A stretch of DNA of 64,000 nt from contig JAHDQM010000014.1 of assembly GCA_018433835.1 (NCBI GenBank), positions 91,866 to 155,865 on the forward strand, given 5' to 3'. The position numbers and the translations under genes were made by a program. The DNA is from Methanoculleus sp. Lineage in GTDB: Archaea; Halobacteriota; Methanomicrobia; Methanomicrobiales; Methanoculleaceae. Of this stretch, positions 63,676 through 64,000 are shown one piece after another. How positions within the stretch are numbered: position 1 is the stretch's first letter; every line of letters begins with the position of its first letter. Below the pieces are notes generated by a model that worked only from the letters and a program-made list of their open reading frames with translations, did not search any database and was not told the origin of the DNA.

Positions 63676-64000
63676 ACGAGGGCCTTCGAGGCGCGACGGC
63701 TCTTAAAACTGGAACGTAGTCACCATCAGGTGCAACTTGCGACGGACGTACCGTCCGTTGCACTCTTCGAACAGTCACGCTCAGGAACGAAGTTTAAGCA
63801 CTGCCGATGCGAGTGGCAGCAGATGAAGCGGTCGAGCGAGGAAAAAATCCCGGTACAGTGGACCGTGGTGACTATCGCCACAGGGGGAACGACGCTCCGC
63901 AGGAGCGGAGTTCGAGCACCGAAGGTGCGAGGAGGGGTTGCAGGGGAGGGGGGCGAGCCCCCCTCCCCTGTCCCCACCACCCAGACGCGATATCCCCCCG
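63676..64000. other. Non-coding, hairpin-rich repeat region at the window end
   Basis: No gene is seen. There are several perfect small hairpins: ACGGACG-TAC-CGTCCGT near 63752, CGCTCC-GCA-GGAGCG at 63893-63907, GCACC-GAA-GGTGC at 63916-63928 and the long one at 63941-63970. The words GGAACGAAGTTTAAGCAC and GGAGCGGAGTTCGAGCAC resemble 19898-19915 (GGAACGGAGTTTGAGCAC), so this belongs to a dispersed repeat family. Confidence 0.6.
63941..63970. repeat. Perfect 13-bp GC-rich hairpin
   Basis: CAGGGGAGGGGGG and CCCCCCTCCCCTG are exact reverse complements around CGAG. It is the most stable hairpin in the window and is directly downstream of the two smaller repeat hairpins. Confidence 0.8.

Overview
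The window looks like a chromosomal segment of a GC-rich methanogenic euryarchaeon, most likely Methanomicrobiales and close to Methanoculleus. The reasons are an archaeal geranylgeranylglyceryl phosphate synthase, archaeal-type ThrRS and GatCAB, AT-rich TATA-type promoters, CobN, many DUF3344/PEGA/PKD surface proteins, and PGF-type C-terminal sorting tails. The genus is inference from family content; I could not run a search. I see no rRNA, tRNA or CRISPR array.

Layout. 1-2.2 kb: start of an XPD-like helicase gene, a small DUF5654 membrane protein and CorA. 2.2-10.2 kb: a six-gene operon with a bacterial-type acetyl-CoA synthase (AcsB), both corrinoid iron-sulfur protein subunits (AcsD, AcsC), a RACo-type corrinoid activator, a core-MetE-like methyltransferase and a CooC-type nickel ATPase. 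No CO dehydrogenase subunit is in the window. This resembles the CODH-less Wood-Ljungdahl module known from Dehalococcoides. 10.3-14.1 kb: purB, a fused ChlI/ChlD chelatase subunit and a small hypothetical gene.

14.1-22.5 kb is an accessory island with lower and uneven GC. It holds a 24-codon ORF overlapping a radical SAM gene, a P-loop protein with a composition break, a tandem family of secreted repeat proteins with a decayed third member, a Yip1-like membrane protein, pseudogene scraps (an ABC-2 permease tail and a signal peptide), a Cys-rich hypothetical and a TolB-like surface protein. Two different sequences occur near 14.35-14.79 kb and again, in the same order, near 20.12-20.93 kb, so the island carries an old segmental duplication.

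22.7-29.9 kb (minus strand) is an operon for a PGF-tailed surface protein, a substrate-binding protein with an EF-hand loop, a FecCD-type permease, its ATPase and CobN. The ChlI/ChlD protein at 11.6-13.6 kb is the natural partner of CobN. 30.3-50.0 kb is a surface-protein region: two DUF3344 proteins, a MacB/LolD-type ABC transporter, a 1363-residue DUF3344/PEGA protein, a separate DUF3344 protein that may be abundant, and a 2873-residue mosaic protein. 50.1-52.8 kb has a Gate-domain membrane protein and two pilin-like genes, the first apparently lacking its N-terminus.

52.9-63.7 kb is housekeeping: an AsnB-like protein, gatC-gatA-gatB, topA with a helix-hairpin-helix tail, GGGP synthase, a TrmJ-like methylase, dcd and thrS. 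The last 330 bases are non-coding, hairpin-rich repeat sequence of a type also seen near 19.9 kb.
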